A stretch of 34,103 bases of DNA from Acidobacteriaceae bacterium (GCA_031296325.1 JARLFY010000054.1:1-34103), one strand, 5' to 3'; counted from the stretch's first letter, positions 7,504 through 17,417 are shown. The notes: generated from the letters alone by a model not told the origin. Numbers and translations: made by a program.

Positions 7504-9192
7504 CTACTTCTTGTGCTTGTGTGTCTTCTTAACCGCCGTCCGAGGAACAGCCTTGACTGCGCTCTCGTTGACGACTGCATCGCTTGCGACGGGATTGACT
7601 GCGCCCGCCGGAATCAGCGTCGTAGTAACCGTCTTGTTGTCGGCCTTGCCGGTGTAGGTCACGATGCGCGAAGCCTCGATGCCCTTATCGGCAACCAGAT
7701 AGTCCTTGGTGTTGACAGCGCGCTCTGCGGCGAACACAGGCTCCTTGACGGCCTTCTTGTGCTTACCCTTCTTGACGATCATCTCCTTGGCTGAGGCATT
7801 TCCAACCAGTGCCAGCTTGGCATCGGGGGAGTGCTGCAGGTTCAGGGCGATGTCGTCCAGGCAGGCCTTCGCTTCGTTGTCAACGCGCGTCGGACGCTTG
7901 GCGTCACGCTCGAAGTTCACCGTGCAAAGGCTGCTGGCCAAAGGTGCAGCCGGAGCTGGCGGCGGGGGAGGAGCGATCACCGTAACGGTGGTCGTAGCCG
8001 AGACGCTCTGTCCCTTGTCGTCAACTGCGTTGCAGCTCACCGTGATCGGGCCAGGAGCCGCACCCACCGTCGACAACGTCGACGAGGAGCTTGTGCCGCT
8101 GATCGAACCAGCCGTTGCGCTGTAGCTATAGGTCAGAGGACGATTCTGCGGGCTGACTGCGTTCGCCGTAATCGTCGAGCTGTCGCCGGGGTTGACCGAC
8201 GAAGGATTCGCCGAGCAGCCAATGGTCGGCGGCTCAAACGCCTTCACTGTGAAGGTCGCCGAGCAGTCGGCAGACTGACCAGGCTTTGCACCCTCGCTCA
8301 CATGACCCTTCACCGTATAGGTGCCTGGCGCCGCAGCCTTTGTGTCCACGTTCGCAATCGCCGAGCTTCCCGTGATTACGCCGCCGTCTGTGGTCCAGTT
8401 ATACGTCGCGGTCTTCTTCGGATTCAGATTCAACACAACGCCCGTCACCGTGACCGGGTCGCCGGGGAAGCCAACCGCAGGGGCTACCGAGCAGCTATAG
8501 CTGACCGGAGGAGGAGGAATGATGTGGCCGAAGTGCGTCACAATTCCGGTGCTCAACTCAACCGCGTTCAGATTTGTGCGTCCGCCCAGCGCTCCACTCG
8601 TCGGAATCCCGACATAGGGGCCGAAGTCCGCGTGGATGTAGCGATAGTCGGCCTGAAAGAGTCGCAGGCTGAAGCGGTTGTTGAAGAACGGCAGATCGTA
8701 GTCCATACCGCCGCCCGCCGTCAGAGCTACGCCCCAGGTGTAGGGTTCGTGCTCAAGCGAGAGAGGAGCCTCGCTGTTCGGGCCGCCCAGACGAGCGCCG
8801 CCGACCAATCCATGCGCAAATACCGTGAAGTTCTCCATCGGCAGCCGTGCGATCGGGCCGACCGATACTCCCTGAACGCCGTCGTTCGGGTTGCCTTCGT
8901 TGGTCATGTGGTTGGTGTAGATCGCCTCGCCGCCAAAGTACTTGTTGACGTAGTAGGCTCCGCTGCCGATCACTCCCAGATTGATGGAGGAGTAGGGAAT
9001 GCCCGCAGGCTTCAACTGTCCGTGTGCGCCAAAGTAGGAGAACCCGGTGAAGACATCCACGCGAGACGGGTTCAGCGTCTTTACGGGAGCTGGTGCGGCG
9101 GGGGCCTGTGCACTCAGGCTTGCCGCGCTAAGGCCGACTACGCATGCAGCCAACGCGAACCTGCCGAGACTGCGAAACTGGTGATCTATCAT
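7504..9192 (-). CDS. Outer-membrane barrel / Ig-like / OmpA-C protein
   Basis: A 562-residue envelope protein. It has a signal peptide (residues 1-29, cut near SLSAQA), an eight-strand-type beta-barrel region with alternating hydrophobic strands at about 40-235, a Pro-rich hinge (PPPPVSYSC), two Ig/PKD-like domains at about 240-425 with paired cysteines, another PPPPP hinge, and an OmpA-C-like peptidoglycan-binding region at about 433-530 (NFERDAKRPTRVDNEAKACLDD and SRIVTYTGKAD). The tail is unusually basic (KKTHKHKK). The start is well supported by GGAGGA six bases upstream of ATG. It probably links the outer membrane to peptidoglycan; the extra Ig-like domains distinguish it from classic OmpA. 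Its own promoter probably lies in the AT-rich gap upstream. Function beyond structural anchoring is not visible. Confidence 0.85.
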   Translation of the reverse strand: MIDHQFRSLGRFALAACVVGLSAASLSAQAPAAPAPVKTLNPSRVDVFTGFSYFGAHGQLKPAGIPYSSINLGVIGSGAYYVNKYFGGEAIYTNHMTNEGNPNDGVQGVSVGPIARLPMENFTVFAHGLVGGARLGGPNSEAPLSLEHEPYTWGVALTAGGGMDYDLPFFNNRFSLRLFQADYRYIHADFGPYVGIPTSGALGGRTNLNAVELSTGIVTHFGHIIPPPPVSYSCSVAPAVGFPGDPVTVTGVVLNLNPKKTATYNWTTDGGVITGSSAIANVDTKAAAPGTYTVKGHVSEGAKPGQSADCSATFTVKAFEPPTIGCSANPSSVNPGDSSTITANAVSPQNRPLTYSYSATAGSISGTSSSSTLSTVGAAPGPITVSCNAVDDKGQSVSATTTVTVIAPPPPPAPAAPLASSLCTVNFERDAKRPTRVDNEAKACLDDIALNLQHSPDAKLALVGNASAKEMIVKKGKHKKAVKEPVFAAERAVNTKDYLVADKGIEASRIVTYTGKADNKTVTTTLIPAGAVNPVASDAVVNESAVKAVPRTAVKKTHKHKK

Positions 9193-9503
9193 TCGACTTC
9201 CTCCACTAGACTTACTTGTTATAGAGCGAACTGAGTTCCGTCGCTTCGGTACTTCCTTTGTTCAGGTCAACCAAATTCTATCGTAGTTGCCTGCATTGTC
9301 CAGAAAAACTTGTGCCCTGTTTCTTACATTAGAACGATTTACCACCAGAGCCAACTTCTTTTCCGGAAAAATCAAAATCTGTATCCAGCAAATAACTATA
9401 CAAAAAATGAACGAGCCTGTAATCCACTCCTTTGTCTCGGTCATCCATGCCTGAAATACCTGCCGCAATCAGCGATTGCCGTGTTTTCCTTGTCTAAAAC
9501 CAC
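9193..9503. other. AT-rich gap between nuoB and the OmpA-like gene
   Basis: About 310 bases; the half nearest the OmpA-like gene is AT-rich and likely promoter DNA. A 68-codon TTG-started reading on the minus strand (9262-9468) contains a hydrophobic run but has no ribosome site, so I do not call it. No repeat copy is seen here. Confidence 0.5.
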
Positions 9504-10136
9504 TCACGCCAGATTCAAGGTCTTTCGCACCGAACCCCGCTCCTGCTGGATCTTCTCCTGCAACAGCGTAATGGCATACAGCAACTGCTCTGGTCGCGGG
9601 GGGCATCCTGGAACATAGATGTCCACGGGAACGATTTGGTTGACTCCCTGCAACACCGCGTAGTTATTGAAGACGCCGCCCGAGGTCGCGCAGGCGCCCA
9701 TCGAGATCACCCACTTCGGCTCCGGCATCTGCTCATACAGGCGGCGAATCACCGGAGCCATCTTCTGCGAGACGCGTCCGGCCACAATCATCAGGTCGCT
9801 CTGTCGCGGCGAAGGTCGAAAGACCTCTGCTCCGAATCGCGCAATGTCGTAGCGCGCTCCACCCATCGACATCATCTCAATGGCGCAGCAGGCCAGACCA
9901 AACGTCATCGGCCACACCGAGTTCTTGCGCACCCAGTTGATCGCCGCGTCCATCGACGCCAGCACGATTCCCTCCGGGGCCTCGTCTCCCCAGTTCACCT
10001 CGCGCAGCTTCTCGCGATTTTTGCCGAAGCTATCCAGTGACCCGAAGAAATATCGATCATCCGCCTGCGGCCCCGTCGCCTGAGCCTCAGTCGTCAACCG
10101 TCCATCGCCGAAGTTTTGATCTGTATTTATTGACAT
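9504..10136 (-). CDS. nuoB: NADH-quinone oxidoreductase subunit B
   Basis: NuoB carries cluster N2, the last iron-sulfur centre of respiratory complex I before quinone, on the cytoplasmic side of the inner membrane. In the 210-residue form the four ligands are present: tandem C83-C84 in [12 protein letters not shown]149 in [10 protein letters not shown] and C178 in [13 protein letters not shown]. All other core motifs ([26 protein letters not shown]) are intact, so it should be functional. The first 50 residues are longer and more polar than in E. coli NuoB. I chose ATG at 10136; a GTG six codons upstream (10154) is possible, and neither has a strong ribosome site. Oddly, no other nuo gene is adjacent: it is flanked by glnD and the OmpA-like gene. 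It may be a dispersed single subunit or a second copy beside a nuo operon elsewhere. Confidence 0.95.
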   Translation of the reverse strand: MSINTDQNFGDGRLTTEAQATGPQADDRYFFGSLDSFGKNREKLREVNWGDEAPEGIVLASMDAAINWVRKNSVWPMTFGLACCAIEMMSMGGARYDIARFGAEVFRPSPRQSDLMIVAGRVSQKMAPVIRRLYEQMPEPKWVISMGACATSGGVFNNYAVLQGVNQIVPVDIYVPGCPPRPEQLLYAITLLQEKIQQERGSVRKTLNLA

Positions 10137-10287
10137 ATATTTAGTCTCTACCACTATAAACCGGTTGCCAAAAAAAGTTTCGCTGATCTTTCACAATCGA
10201 TCCGCGAACGGTCGGATTATCGTCTCTTACTTGGTTGTCATTCCCAGTCAGATGCGTTCACTTTCCCTCTGGTTGGCTGGTATGCGA

Positions 10288-13011
10288 CTAAACGACGTAT
10301 GCCTTCATCGCCGCCAACAGAGCCTTCCTCAGTTCCTTCTGCTCGGCCGCATCCAGCTTCGCTCCATCGCGCGTGATGTAGAAGACGTCGATGGCCGTCT
10401 CGCCCTCGGTATCCACCAACGCCACCTCGATATTGCATCCCTGCTCGGCCAGCGTCAGGCTGATCGCGCGCAACAGTCCGGGAACATCCTGCGCCACCAC
10501 CTGAAGCAGCGTGCTGTGCGAAGAGACCTCATCGTCGAAGTCTACTCGCGCCTCGACCACCACCTTCGGAGCCTTTTTCCTGCCGCGCCGTCGCCCGTTC
10601 AGCAGCTTCTCCACCGCCTGCTTGCCAGCCATCGCGTCATGTACGCTGGCCACAAATCGCTCATGCTCGGAGGCGTTCATCTCCAACGTACGAAACTGAT
10701 CCGTAAATCGAAAGTTATCCACCACCACGCCCTGCACATTGGAGAAGGCGTCCGCCGTAACGATGTTCATCCCCCACGCCGCCAGAGCCCCCGCCATATC
10801 GGCAAACAACTGCGGGCGATCCTTGGCCAGCAGGGTAATCTCGCTGGTTCCCTGTGCGTAGCGAAACAGAATCTGCACCGGATCCTCATCCAGCCTCTGC
10901 GCCATCTCAAAGTGCATTCGCACCTGATCCGGAGTACGAGTGCGCAGATACCGCTCCGGAAATCCCTCCAGAAACGCCTCCACCTCGGCCCGCTTATCGG
11001 GAATCTGCGCTACAACGCGATTGACCAGATCGCGACCGATCCGCGTCCCCACGCGTTCATCGTCCACGCTGCGATCCAGATAGCTGGCCGTAGACAGATA
11101 AAGCCGCCACAGATTCTCCGCCTTCCACGGCGTCAACGCGTCCGGGTGAACCGCATGAATATCCGCATAGGTAAACACCGTCAACATGCGCAGAGCTTCC
11201 AGCGTCTGCACCTTGCCGGCGAAGGCGCGCACCGTCTCCAGATCAAAGATGTCTCGCCGCAGCGCCGCAGACATCTCCAGATGGTTGTGAATCAGCCCCA
11301 GCATCAGACCGCTCTCGTATGCATCCAGAACCAGCCGTCCGGCCACATGCTCCGCCATCTGCGCGCTCTCCAGCGCATGATCCCCGGTATTGCGTCCCTT
11401 GCCGGTGTCGTGCAGCAGAGCCGCCAGATACAGCAACTCCCGATGCTGCACGTCGCGCAGAATCCCGCCAAACCTCTCCGCCCAGACTCCCATCGGCCCG
11501 GTCTGCTTCTGCTCCAACGCGTGCAGCGTGTCGATCAGCACCATCGTATGCTCGTCGACCGTATAGCGATGGTAGGCATCGCGAATCACCAGCGCATCGA
11601 TGCCATGAAACTCCGGCATCAGCAGTTCCAGAATCCCCAGCGCATGCATCGCTCGCAGCGTCTTGCCCGCAAACGGCCCCAGCAGAATCTCCTGCAAGTG
11701 TCGCCACAGCGCCGGACCTTCTTCCAGATGCGCCGACAGCAGAGGCAGCGCCTGCGAGATCCTCTCCTCGCTTGCGCGATCCAGCCTGCAACCGGTCTTT
11801 GCGATCACCCCGAAGACCTGTAGCACTACGTCGGGATCCTGCGCCGGATCGCCAATCCCTTCCGTAACTCCGTCCAGAATGACCCGTCCGCCCTCTACCC
11901 GACAGCCCACCAGCGGCGATTCCGCGCCACGCCGCACCTTGGCAAAGGCAGCCCTCGCCGTGGCCGTCCACCGGTTCGTCGGCTTGTGCTCCGGCACGGA
12001 CTCCATCCTCTGCGCCAACCGCCGCTCCACGCTGCGCGCGTGGCGAAAGTACAGCCGCATCCAGTAAGCCGCTTCCACTCCCTCCATCGCGCTTGGCTCA
12101 GCCCACTGCATCCGCTGCGGCCCCAGCCCGATCGCCGCCGCCGCTGCCGCATCCTGAGCCTGCCAGTCCAGCGTATTGTCGTCGCGGTCATGCCGATAGT
12201 GCAGAAAACATCGCACCATGAACAGAAACTCCACCGCCTTGGAAAACTCCTCGTGGTCCAGACAGGCCATCATCCCCTTGCCGTCGCAAGTCCCCGGAGA
12301 CTTGGTCGCTCCGCGCCCTGCATTGGCCAGCGTCTTCAACCACGCGCACACATGCACATCGCGCAAGCCGCCGGGACAGTCCTTCATGCTTGGTTCCAAG
12401 TGGAAGGGCGTATCGCCGTACTTCGCATGCCGCTCCCGCGTCAACTCCACCAACACGGTCGCCAGCGCCTGACTCTCCCGCTCCAGCATCTTCGGCAGCC
12501 CGATGTTGGCAAATCGCTCGTAGACCGCCATATCGCCCGCCAACATCCGCTGATCCAGCAGCGACAGGGTGAACTCAGCGTTTTCGGGGTCAAATCGCTC
12601 GGCCTCGCTGCGCTTGCGCGTCGCCGGAGAAAGCTGAACTCCGCAGTCCCACAGCGCCTGACTGATCTTGCGAATCGGCTTCTTGATCTCCGCCTCGGAG
12701 ACCTTCGCGTCGATCAGATAGAGCAGATCCACATCCGACTGGGGAAACAGCTCGCGCCGACCATACCCACCCACGGCCAGCACTGTGATTCCCTGCCCCA
12801 GCACCGGAGACTCCGCCACCGCCTGCTTCCACAGCCCGATGATCAGATCGTCCATCGCCGAAGAGCGTCCAGCGATGGTCGCCGCACCGGTCGCTCCGGC
12901 CTCAAACGCACCGCGAATCGCCAGCATCTGCCGCTGGTACTCCTCGCGTAAACCGTCGTTCGTGCTCTCATTCTCTGGCATAGTCTTGTTTACCGATTGA
13001 ACTTCCAGCAT
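10288..13011 (-). CDS. glnD: [Protein-PII] uridylyltransferase/uridylyl-removing enzyme
   Basis: GlnD senses glutamine and adds or removes UMP on PII proteins. All four parts are visible in the roughly 907-residue chain: the nucleotidyltransferase core GGYGRRELFPQSDVDLLYL (about 81-99, metal-binding DxD at 93/95), the helical GlnD region with KDCPGGLRDVH, an HD hydrolase motif in YLAALLHDTGKG in the middle of the protein, and two C-terminal ACT domains (ITLLAKDRPQLFADMAGALA and LLQVVAQDVPGLLRAISLTLAEQGCNIEVA). The start is ATG at 13011; a TTG at 13041 would overlap the glnB terminator, and another ATG at 12981 is possible. No ribosome site is strong. It lies immediately downstream of glnB, its substrate, in the same orientation, but with a terminator in between, so it may depend on read-through or a weak promoter of its own. 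Confidence 0.96.
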   Translation of the reverse strand: MLEVQSVNKTMPENESTNDGLREEYQRQMLAIRGAFEAGATGAATIAGRSSAMDDLIIGLWKQAVAESPVLGQGITVLAVGGYGRRELFPQSDVDLLYLIDAKVSEAEIKKPIRKISQALWDCGVQLSPATRKRSEAERFDPENAEFTLSLLDQRMLAGDMAVYERFANIGLPKMLERESQALATVLVELTRERHAKYGDTPFHLEPSMKDCPGGLRDVHVCAWLKTLANAGRGATKSPGTCDGKGMMACLDHEEFSKAVEFLFMVRCFLHYRHDRDDNTLDWQAQDAAAAAAIGLGPQRMQWAEPSAMEGVEAAYWMRLYFRHARSVERRLAQRMESVPEHKPTNRWTATARAAFAKVRRGAESPLVGCRVEGGRVILDGVTEGIGDPAQDPDVVLQVFGVIAKTGCRLDRASEERISQALPLLSAHLEEGPALWRHLQEILLGPFAGKTLRAMHALGILELLMPEFHGIDALVIRDAYHRYTVDEHTMVLIDTLHALEQKQTGPMGVWAERFGGILRDVQHRELLYLAALLHDTGKGRNTGDHALESAQMAEHVAGRLVLDAYESGLMLGLIHNHLEMSAALRRDIFDLETVRAFAGKVQTLEALRMLTVFTYADIHAVHPDALTPWKAENLWRLYLSTASYLDRSVDDERVGTRIGRDLVNRVVAQIPDKRAEVEAFLEGFPERYLRTRTPDQVRMHFEMAQRLDEDPVQILFRYAQGTSEITLLAKDRPQLFADMAGALAAWGMNIVTADAFSNVQGVVVDNFRFTDQFRTLEMNASEHERFVASVHDAMAGKQAVEKLLNGRRRGRKKAPKVVVEARVDFDDEVSSHSTLLQVVAQDVPGLLRAISLTLAEQGCNIEVALVDTEGETAIDVFYITRDGAKLDAAEQKELRKALLAAMKAYVV

Positions 13012-13031
13012 ACAACCACCCAACCCCAACG

Positions 13032-13070
13032 CAAAAAACAAGCCTCAGATCTCGTATTGAGACCTGAGGC
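13032..13070 (-). terminator. Rho-independent terminator after glnB
   Basis: The arms GCCTCAGGTCTC and GAGATCTGAGGC (one mismatch) with loop AATAC form a 12-bp stem, followed on the minus strand by TTGTTTTTTG. This is the best classical terminator in the window and lies between glnB and glnD. Confidence 0.85.
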
Positions 13071-13101
13071 CCTGCATACCTATAAATCCGAACCCAATCC
13101 G

Positions 13102-13488
<387 letters not shown>

Positions 13489-13562
13489 CTACGGCGCATT
13501 ACAGCCGCTACTATCAGATGCATCCCCGTGCCAAGAGATGCACCCCTGTTCTGCGAAGCGGC

Positions 13563-13587
13563 CGATCTGAACTCAAAATTCAGATCG
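13563..13587 (-). other. Hairpin between amtB and glnB
   Basis: A 9-bp inverted repeat (CGATCTGAA / TTCAGATCG) with a 7-base loop lies in the 170-base amtB-glnB gap. It has no T-tract, so it is more likely a processing or attenuation hairpin than a full terminator; co-transcription of the two genes remains plausible. Confidence 0.4.
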
Positions 13588-13610
13588 ACCGCCCCATCAG
13601 AGCTGCCAGA

Positions 13611-15092
13611 TCAATGCGCCCACTCGTAGCCGTCTTCGCCGTGCTGCGACAGATCCAGACCCGCGACCTCATCCTCTTCGCTCACTCGCAGCCCAACAGT
13701 CTTATCGACCAGAACCAGAATCGCCAGAGTCCCTACAATCGCCAGCGACCACGCAATCAGCACGCCGATCGCCTGGTTTCCCAACTGATGCCAGTTGCCC
13801 TCGAACAGACCAGTCGCCTTGCCTGCGCCGAAGATCGGGTTGATCTTGCTACAGGCAAACAGCCCGGTCAGAATCGCACCCAGTGTTCCGCCCGCTCCGT
13901 GAACGCCAAACGCATCCAGCGAGTCGTCATAGCCGAATATCGCCTTCACCTTGACCACCATCAGGAAGCAGAAGCCGCCAGCGATCAGCCCAATCCACAG
14001 CGCCGACATCGGAGTCACAAAGCCCGAGGCCGGAGTAATCGCCACCAACCCAGCCACTGCGCCGGAGATCGCGCCCAGGCAGGACGGCTTGCCGTTCTTC
14101 CACCATTCCGCCGCGCTCCAGCCGATCGCCGCCGCCGCCGCACCGAAGTGCGTCGCAACAAAGGCCGAGGTCGCCAGCGTTCCCGCCGCCAGAGCCGATC
14201 CCGCGTTGAAGCCAAACCAGCCAACCCACAGCAGACACGCTCCGATAAAGCTCAGCACCACCGAATGCGGCTGCATCGACTCCTTCGGATAGCCGAGCCG
14301 TTTGCCCATATAGATCGCTGTCACCAGTGCCGAGACGCCCGACGTCACATGAACCACCGTTCCGCCCGCGAAGTCCAGACACGGGAAACGACCGCCCGCC
14401 GCGTTCAAAAATCCACCAAGGCCCCAGACCATGTGCGCCATCGGGCTATAGACCACGATCGTCCAAAGAACCATGAACAGCAGCATCGCGGAGAACTTCA
14501 TCCTCTCGGCAAACGCGCCGGAGATCAGCGCCGGAGTAATGATCGCAAACATCAGCTGATAGACCATGAAGGTCTGTAGCGGAATCGTCGGAGCATACGG
14601 GCTGGGATCCAGCCCAACCCCATGCAGAAACATATTGTGCAGCCCGCCGATAAACGCGTTTCCGCTGCCAAACGCCAGCGAATACGTCACAATCGCCCAC
14701 ATCACCGTCACCACAGCCATCATGGCGAAGCTTTGCATCATCATGCCCAACACATTCTTCTTGCGTACCAACCCACCGTAGAACAGAGCCAGCCCCGGCC
14801 CGGTCATCAGCAACACCAGAGCCGCAGAGATCAGCATCCACGAGTTATCGCCCGCCGTCTGAGCATTGGCAATCGCCACCGTCTGCGCGGCAACCTGCTT
14901 CTCCAGCGCCGCAATCCGATCCGCCTCCGCGCCAGCCTGCGCGTTGCTCGGCGCCCCGGACATATCGGGAGCGACCAGCATTATCGCTGGCATGGGCGCC
15001 TGCGCCACAGCCTGCACTCCACCCAGCAGCGGAGAACCCGCCACCACACAAAGAGAAAATCCCAGAAAAACCTTCAACAACATAGAGCGCAT
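13611..15092 (-). CDS. amtB: Ammonium transporter
   Basis: This is a trimeric inner-membrane ammonium channel. Eleven hydrophobic helices follow residue 85. Key sites are present: GLALFYGGLVRKKNVLG near 99-115, DFAGGTVVHVTSG with D240 and the first pore histidine H248, and DAFGVHGAGGTLGAI with the second pore histidine H398. The start is ATG at 15092, with AGGTGA eight bases upstream and a signal peptide next (LLKVFLGFSLCVVAGSPLLGG). Between the signal and helix 1 there is an extra periplasmic stretch of about 50 residues with coiled-coil character (EADRIAALEKQVAAQTVAIANA is its core, about 56-77). The total of 493 residues exceeds the usual 400-430. It lies directly upstream of glnB, whose product is expected to plug the channel when nitrogen is plentiful. 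Confidence 0.96.
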   Translation of the reverse strand: MRSMLLKVFLGFSLCVVAGSPLLGGVQAVAQAPMPAIMLVAPDMSGAPSNAQAGAEADRIAALEKQVAAQTVAIANAQTAGDNSWMLISAALVLLMTGPGLALFYGGLVRKKNVLGMMMQSFAMMAVVTVMWAIVTYSLAFGSGNAFIGGLHNMFLHGVGLDPSPYAPTIPLQTFMVYQLMFAIITPALISGAFAERMKFSAMLLFMVLWTIVVYSPMAHMVWGLGGFLNAAGGRFPCLDFAGGTVVHVTSGVSALVTAIYMGKRLGYPKESMQPHSVVLSFIGACLLWVGWFGFNAGSALAAGTLATSAFVATHFGAAAAAIGWSAAEWWKNGKPSCLGAISGAVAGLVAITPASGFVTPMSALWIGLIAGGFCFLMVVKVKAIFGYDDSLDAFGVHGAGGTLGAILTGLFACSKINPIFGAGKATGLFEGNWHQLGNQAIGVLIAWSLAIVGTLAILVLVDKTVGLRVSEEDEVAGLDLSQHGEDGYEWAH

Positions 15093-15507
15093 CTGCAAAT
15101 CACCTGTTTTCAGCTTCGTAGGCACAGCACCAGCCAGCCAGCCAACACACGCCAAGGAAACGTCCTCACGAAAAGAGGAACGATCCTCAAAACATGGCAT
15201 AGCGCGCCAGTGTATTTATCGCCCTATCTACTCTACACAAGGAACCCATTAGCAAGCCATTAAATCCCGTAAATCTTTAACCAGCCCCCTCCCCGTTGCG
15301 GCAAGGTGACTCTGGCAGCGTTATAGTATGATTTGATCTTCCTCTTGGGCGCTGAATGTCTCCCTCTGGAACGGACAGAGGGCTTTGCTGAACGGACACA
15401 AGTGGAATCACCGGCGCAAGTTGGGCAAACGATCATAGTGGCTAGCAGTAAAAAAACGGTTCCCGTGACATCACAGTTTTTGGCAACGAACACAAGGAGC
15501 TTCTGAA
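15093..15507. other. Divergent amtB-ssb intergenic region
   Basis: About 415 bases that must contain the promoters of amtB (minus) and ssb (plus). A short (GCCA)n run lies at about 15127-15142. I see TATAGT near 15322 but no convincing -35 partner, and no clear sigma-54 element with GG-N10-GC of good quality. No gene is called here. Confidence 0.5.
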
Positions 15508-15978
15508 ATGGCAAAAGGCGTCAACAAAGTATTTCTTCTCGGCAACGTCGGCAAAGACCCTGAGATTCGTTCCACTGCGTCAGGAATGACGGTCGCAAAC
15601 TTCAGTCTGGCTACGGCGGATCGCGCAAGGGACGCGCAGGGAAACTGGGTCGACAAACCGGAATGGCATAACCTTGTCTGCTTCGACAAACTCGCGGAAA
15701 CAGCGAAGAACTACGTAAAAAAGGGATCCTCGCTCTTTGTCGAAGGCAAGATTACCAGCCGATCCTGGGACGATAAAGAGTCCGGGCAGAAGAAATACCG
15801 CACCGAGATCATCGTCAACGACTTCACCTTCGTTGGGTCTAAGTCCGAAGGCAGCGGAGCCTCCGGCAGCTACGCGAAGTCCAATACGGCCAGCTACGGC
15901 TCAAACGCTTCAGCGGCTCCAGCGGCACAGCCCGAATACGCCGATCAGGGCATCACCGACGACGACATTCCCTTCTAA
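15508..15978 (+). CDS. ssb: Single-stranded DNA-binding protein
   Basis: SSB coats single-stranded DNA in replication, repair and recombination and recruits partners through its acidic tip. The 156-residue protein has an N-terminal OB fold at about 5-110 (NKVFLLGNVGKDPEIR, ATADRARDAQGNWVDKPEWHNLVCF, SLFVEGKITSRSWDDKESGQKKYRTEIIV), a Ser/Gly/Ala-rich flexible linker at about 112-147, and the hallmark C-terminal DDDIPF. AGGAG eight bases before ATG fixes the start. It is followed by a good terminator, so it is probably monocistronic. Its usual partners rpsF and rpsR are not adjacent, which suggests this may be a separately located copy. Confidence 0.97.
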   Translation: MAKGVNKVFLLGNVGKDPEIRSTASGMTVANFSLATADRARDAQGNWVDKPEWHNLVCFDKLAETAKNYVKKGSSLFVEGKITSRSWDDKESGQKKYRTEIIVNDFTFVGSKSEGSGASGSYAKSNTASYGSNASAAPAAQPEYADQGITDDDIPF

Positions 15979-16009
15979 AGCGTCGGCTATTAAAGCTGTA
16001 AGTTTTCCC

Positions 16010-16045
16010 GCATCGCTCTGAGCAATCAGGGCGATTGCATTTTTT
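16010..16045 (+). terminator. Rho-independent terminator after ssb
   Basis: A 12-bp stem with one bulge and one G-T pair (GCATCGCTCTGA / TCAGGGCGATTGC) and loop GCAA is followed directly by ATTTTTT. Confidence 0.85.
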
Positions 16046-16270
16046 CCGCCATTCAGGAACCACAGTGCGTCTATTCGAGCATGTGAATAGGGAGAGTGTC
16101 ATGCCTTCTCTCCATTCCGCAGGTACGATTGAGGTTCAGAACCGACATCAACGGCCTCAAGTGGTTTCTAGCGACGCCAAAATATTACTGGAAGGCGTAG
16201 AAATCTGAGGTGAGGAAAAATGCTTTGCGCTGATGTAGCATCTAAGTGACGCAGGAACGGAGCGACAGCT

Positions 16271-17308
16271 ATGCCAAATGAGACGACGGATTCGATAACA
16301 ACAAATGAGATTCATGGGTTGGCGGTGTACGCTGCGGGAGCGCAGTTGGTTGCGTACAAGTACAATCCGGGCGAGTTGAAGGCCAATGAGGTCGAGATCA
16401 AGATCTCGCACTGCGGAGTCTGCCACTCCGACCTTCACCTGATCGACAACGATTGGGGCTTTAGCAAGTACCCGTTCATCCCCGGCCACGAGATTGTGGG
16501 AAAGGTCTCGGCGGTCGGCAGCGATGTGCGCGACCTCGCTCTGGGACAACGCGTGGGAGTTGGCTGGCAGGCCGATAGTTGCGGAATCTGCGAGTGGTGC
16601 AGAAGGGGCGAGGAACATCTCTGCGCCGCCGCGCAACCGACCTGCGTCGGACGAAATGGCGGCTATGCCGACTCGATTCGCGTGAACTCGCGCTTCGCCA
16701 TTCCCGTGCCCGAGGCCTTGGAGAGCGAGAACGTAGCGCCTCTGTTGTGTGCTGGCATCACGGTCTACTCGCCGCTGCGCAACCACAACGTACGCCCTTC
16801 GTCGCGCGTGGGAATCATCGGGATCGGCGGGCTGGGTCATCTTGGCATACAGTTTGCCCATGCCTTTGGAGCAGAGGTAACGGCCTTCTCCTCCTCGGCT
16901 GACAAGGAAGAAGAGGCGCTCAAACTGGGCGCAGACCGCTTCGTCAACACGCGCGACAATGGCTCGCTGAAGAAGATTGCAGGCTCCTTCGACCTGCTTC
17001 TCTCCACCGTCAGCGGTGATCTGGACTGGCAGGCGCTGCTCAACTGCCTGCGACCCAAGGGAACCCTTTGCATCATGGGTGTTCCGCCGTCGCCGATCAG
17101 CATCAATGCGTTTTCGCTGATCGGGGGACAGAGAGCGATTGCAGGAAGCCCAACCGGAAGCCCTCGCGATCTGTACGAGATGCTGGACGTAGCAGCGCGA
17201 CACAATATCAAGGCCATCACCGAATGCTTTCCCATGGCCAAGGCCAACGAGGCTCTGGTCAAACTCAAGAAGAACCAGTTGCGCTATCGCGCCGTACTAG
17301 CAAATTAG
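16271..17308 (+). CDS. Zinc-dependent alcohol dehydrogenase (YahK/cinnamyl-alcohol type)
   Basis: A medium-chain, zinc, NAD(P)-dependent alcohol/aldehyde oxidoreductase of 345 residues. The catalytic zinc site is given by C48 (HCGVCHSDLH), H73-E74 (PGHEIVG) and C160 (LLCAGITVYSPL). The structural zinc site is C104-x2-C107-x2-C110-x7-C118. The Rossmann motif GIGGLGHLGIQ spans 185-195 and the start of the next strand lacks an acidic residue (FSSSADKEEEA), so NADPH is favoured. HSDLHLIDNDWG and CAGITVYSPL are typical of the YahK/cinnamyl-alcohol-dehydrogenase subgroup, which reduces a broad range of aldehydes. The start is ATG with GGAG eight bases upstream. It stands alone, after ssb and its terminator; the physiological substrate cannot be told. 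Confidence 0.93.
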   Translation: MPNETTDSITTNEIHGLAVYAAGAQLVAYKYNPGELKANEVEIKISHCGVCHSDLHLIDNDWGFSKYPFIPGHEIVGKVSAVGSDVRDLALGQRVGVGWQADSCGICEWCRRGEEHLCAAAQPTCVGRNGGYADSIRVNSRFAIPVPEALESENVAPLLCAGITVYSPLRNHNVRPSSRVGIIGIGGLGHLGIQFAHAFGAEVTAFSSSADKEEEALKLGADRFVNTRDNGSLKKIAGSFDLLLSTVSGDLDWQALLNCLRPKGTLCIMGVPPSPISINAFSLIGGQRAIAGSPTGSPRDLYEMLDVAARHNIKAITECFPMAKANEALVKLKKNQLRYRAVLAN

Positions 17309-17333
17309 GCTCAGAGACAGCGTCTCTCTTGTT

Positions 17334-17370
17334 TGTCATTCCACAGCGCAGCGAAGGAATCTGCTTTTGC
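17334..17370 (+). repeat. Dispersed hairpin repeat A, copy 5
   Basis: TGTCATTCCACAGCGCAGCG then AAGGAATCTGCTTTTGC, placed 25 bases after the alcohol dehydrogenase stop. Confidence 0.8.
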
Positions 17371-17417
17371 TCGCGCCACAACGGTCTGCGCCATTCCCTT
17401 AAAACATCTCAATACAA

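Noticed and set aside
9262-9468. 68-codon minus-strand frame with a hydrophobic run upstream of nuoB
   Set aside because: TTG start without ribosome site in AT-rich promoter-like DNA; hydrophobicity is expected from AT-rich codons.
15093-15260. Possible sigma-54 promoter before amtB
   Set aside because: Only a GG-N10-GC within a (GGCT)n run was found; the rest of the consensus is missing and the match is expected by chance there.
16157-17203. 348-codon minus-strand open frame opposite the alcohol dehydrogenase
   Set aside because: Shadow of a gene with all zinc-site motifs intact on the plus strand; no family motif on the minus strand.
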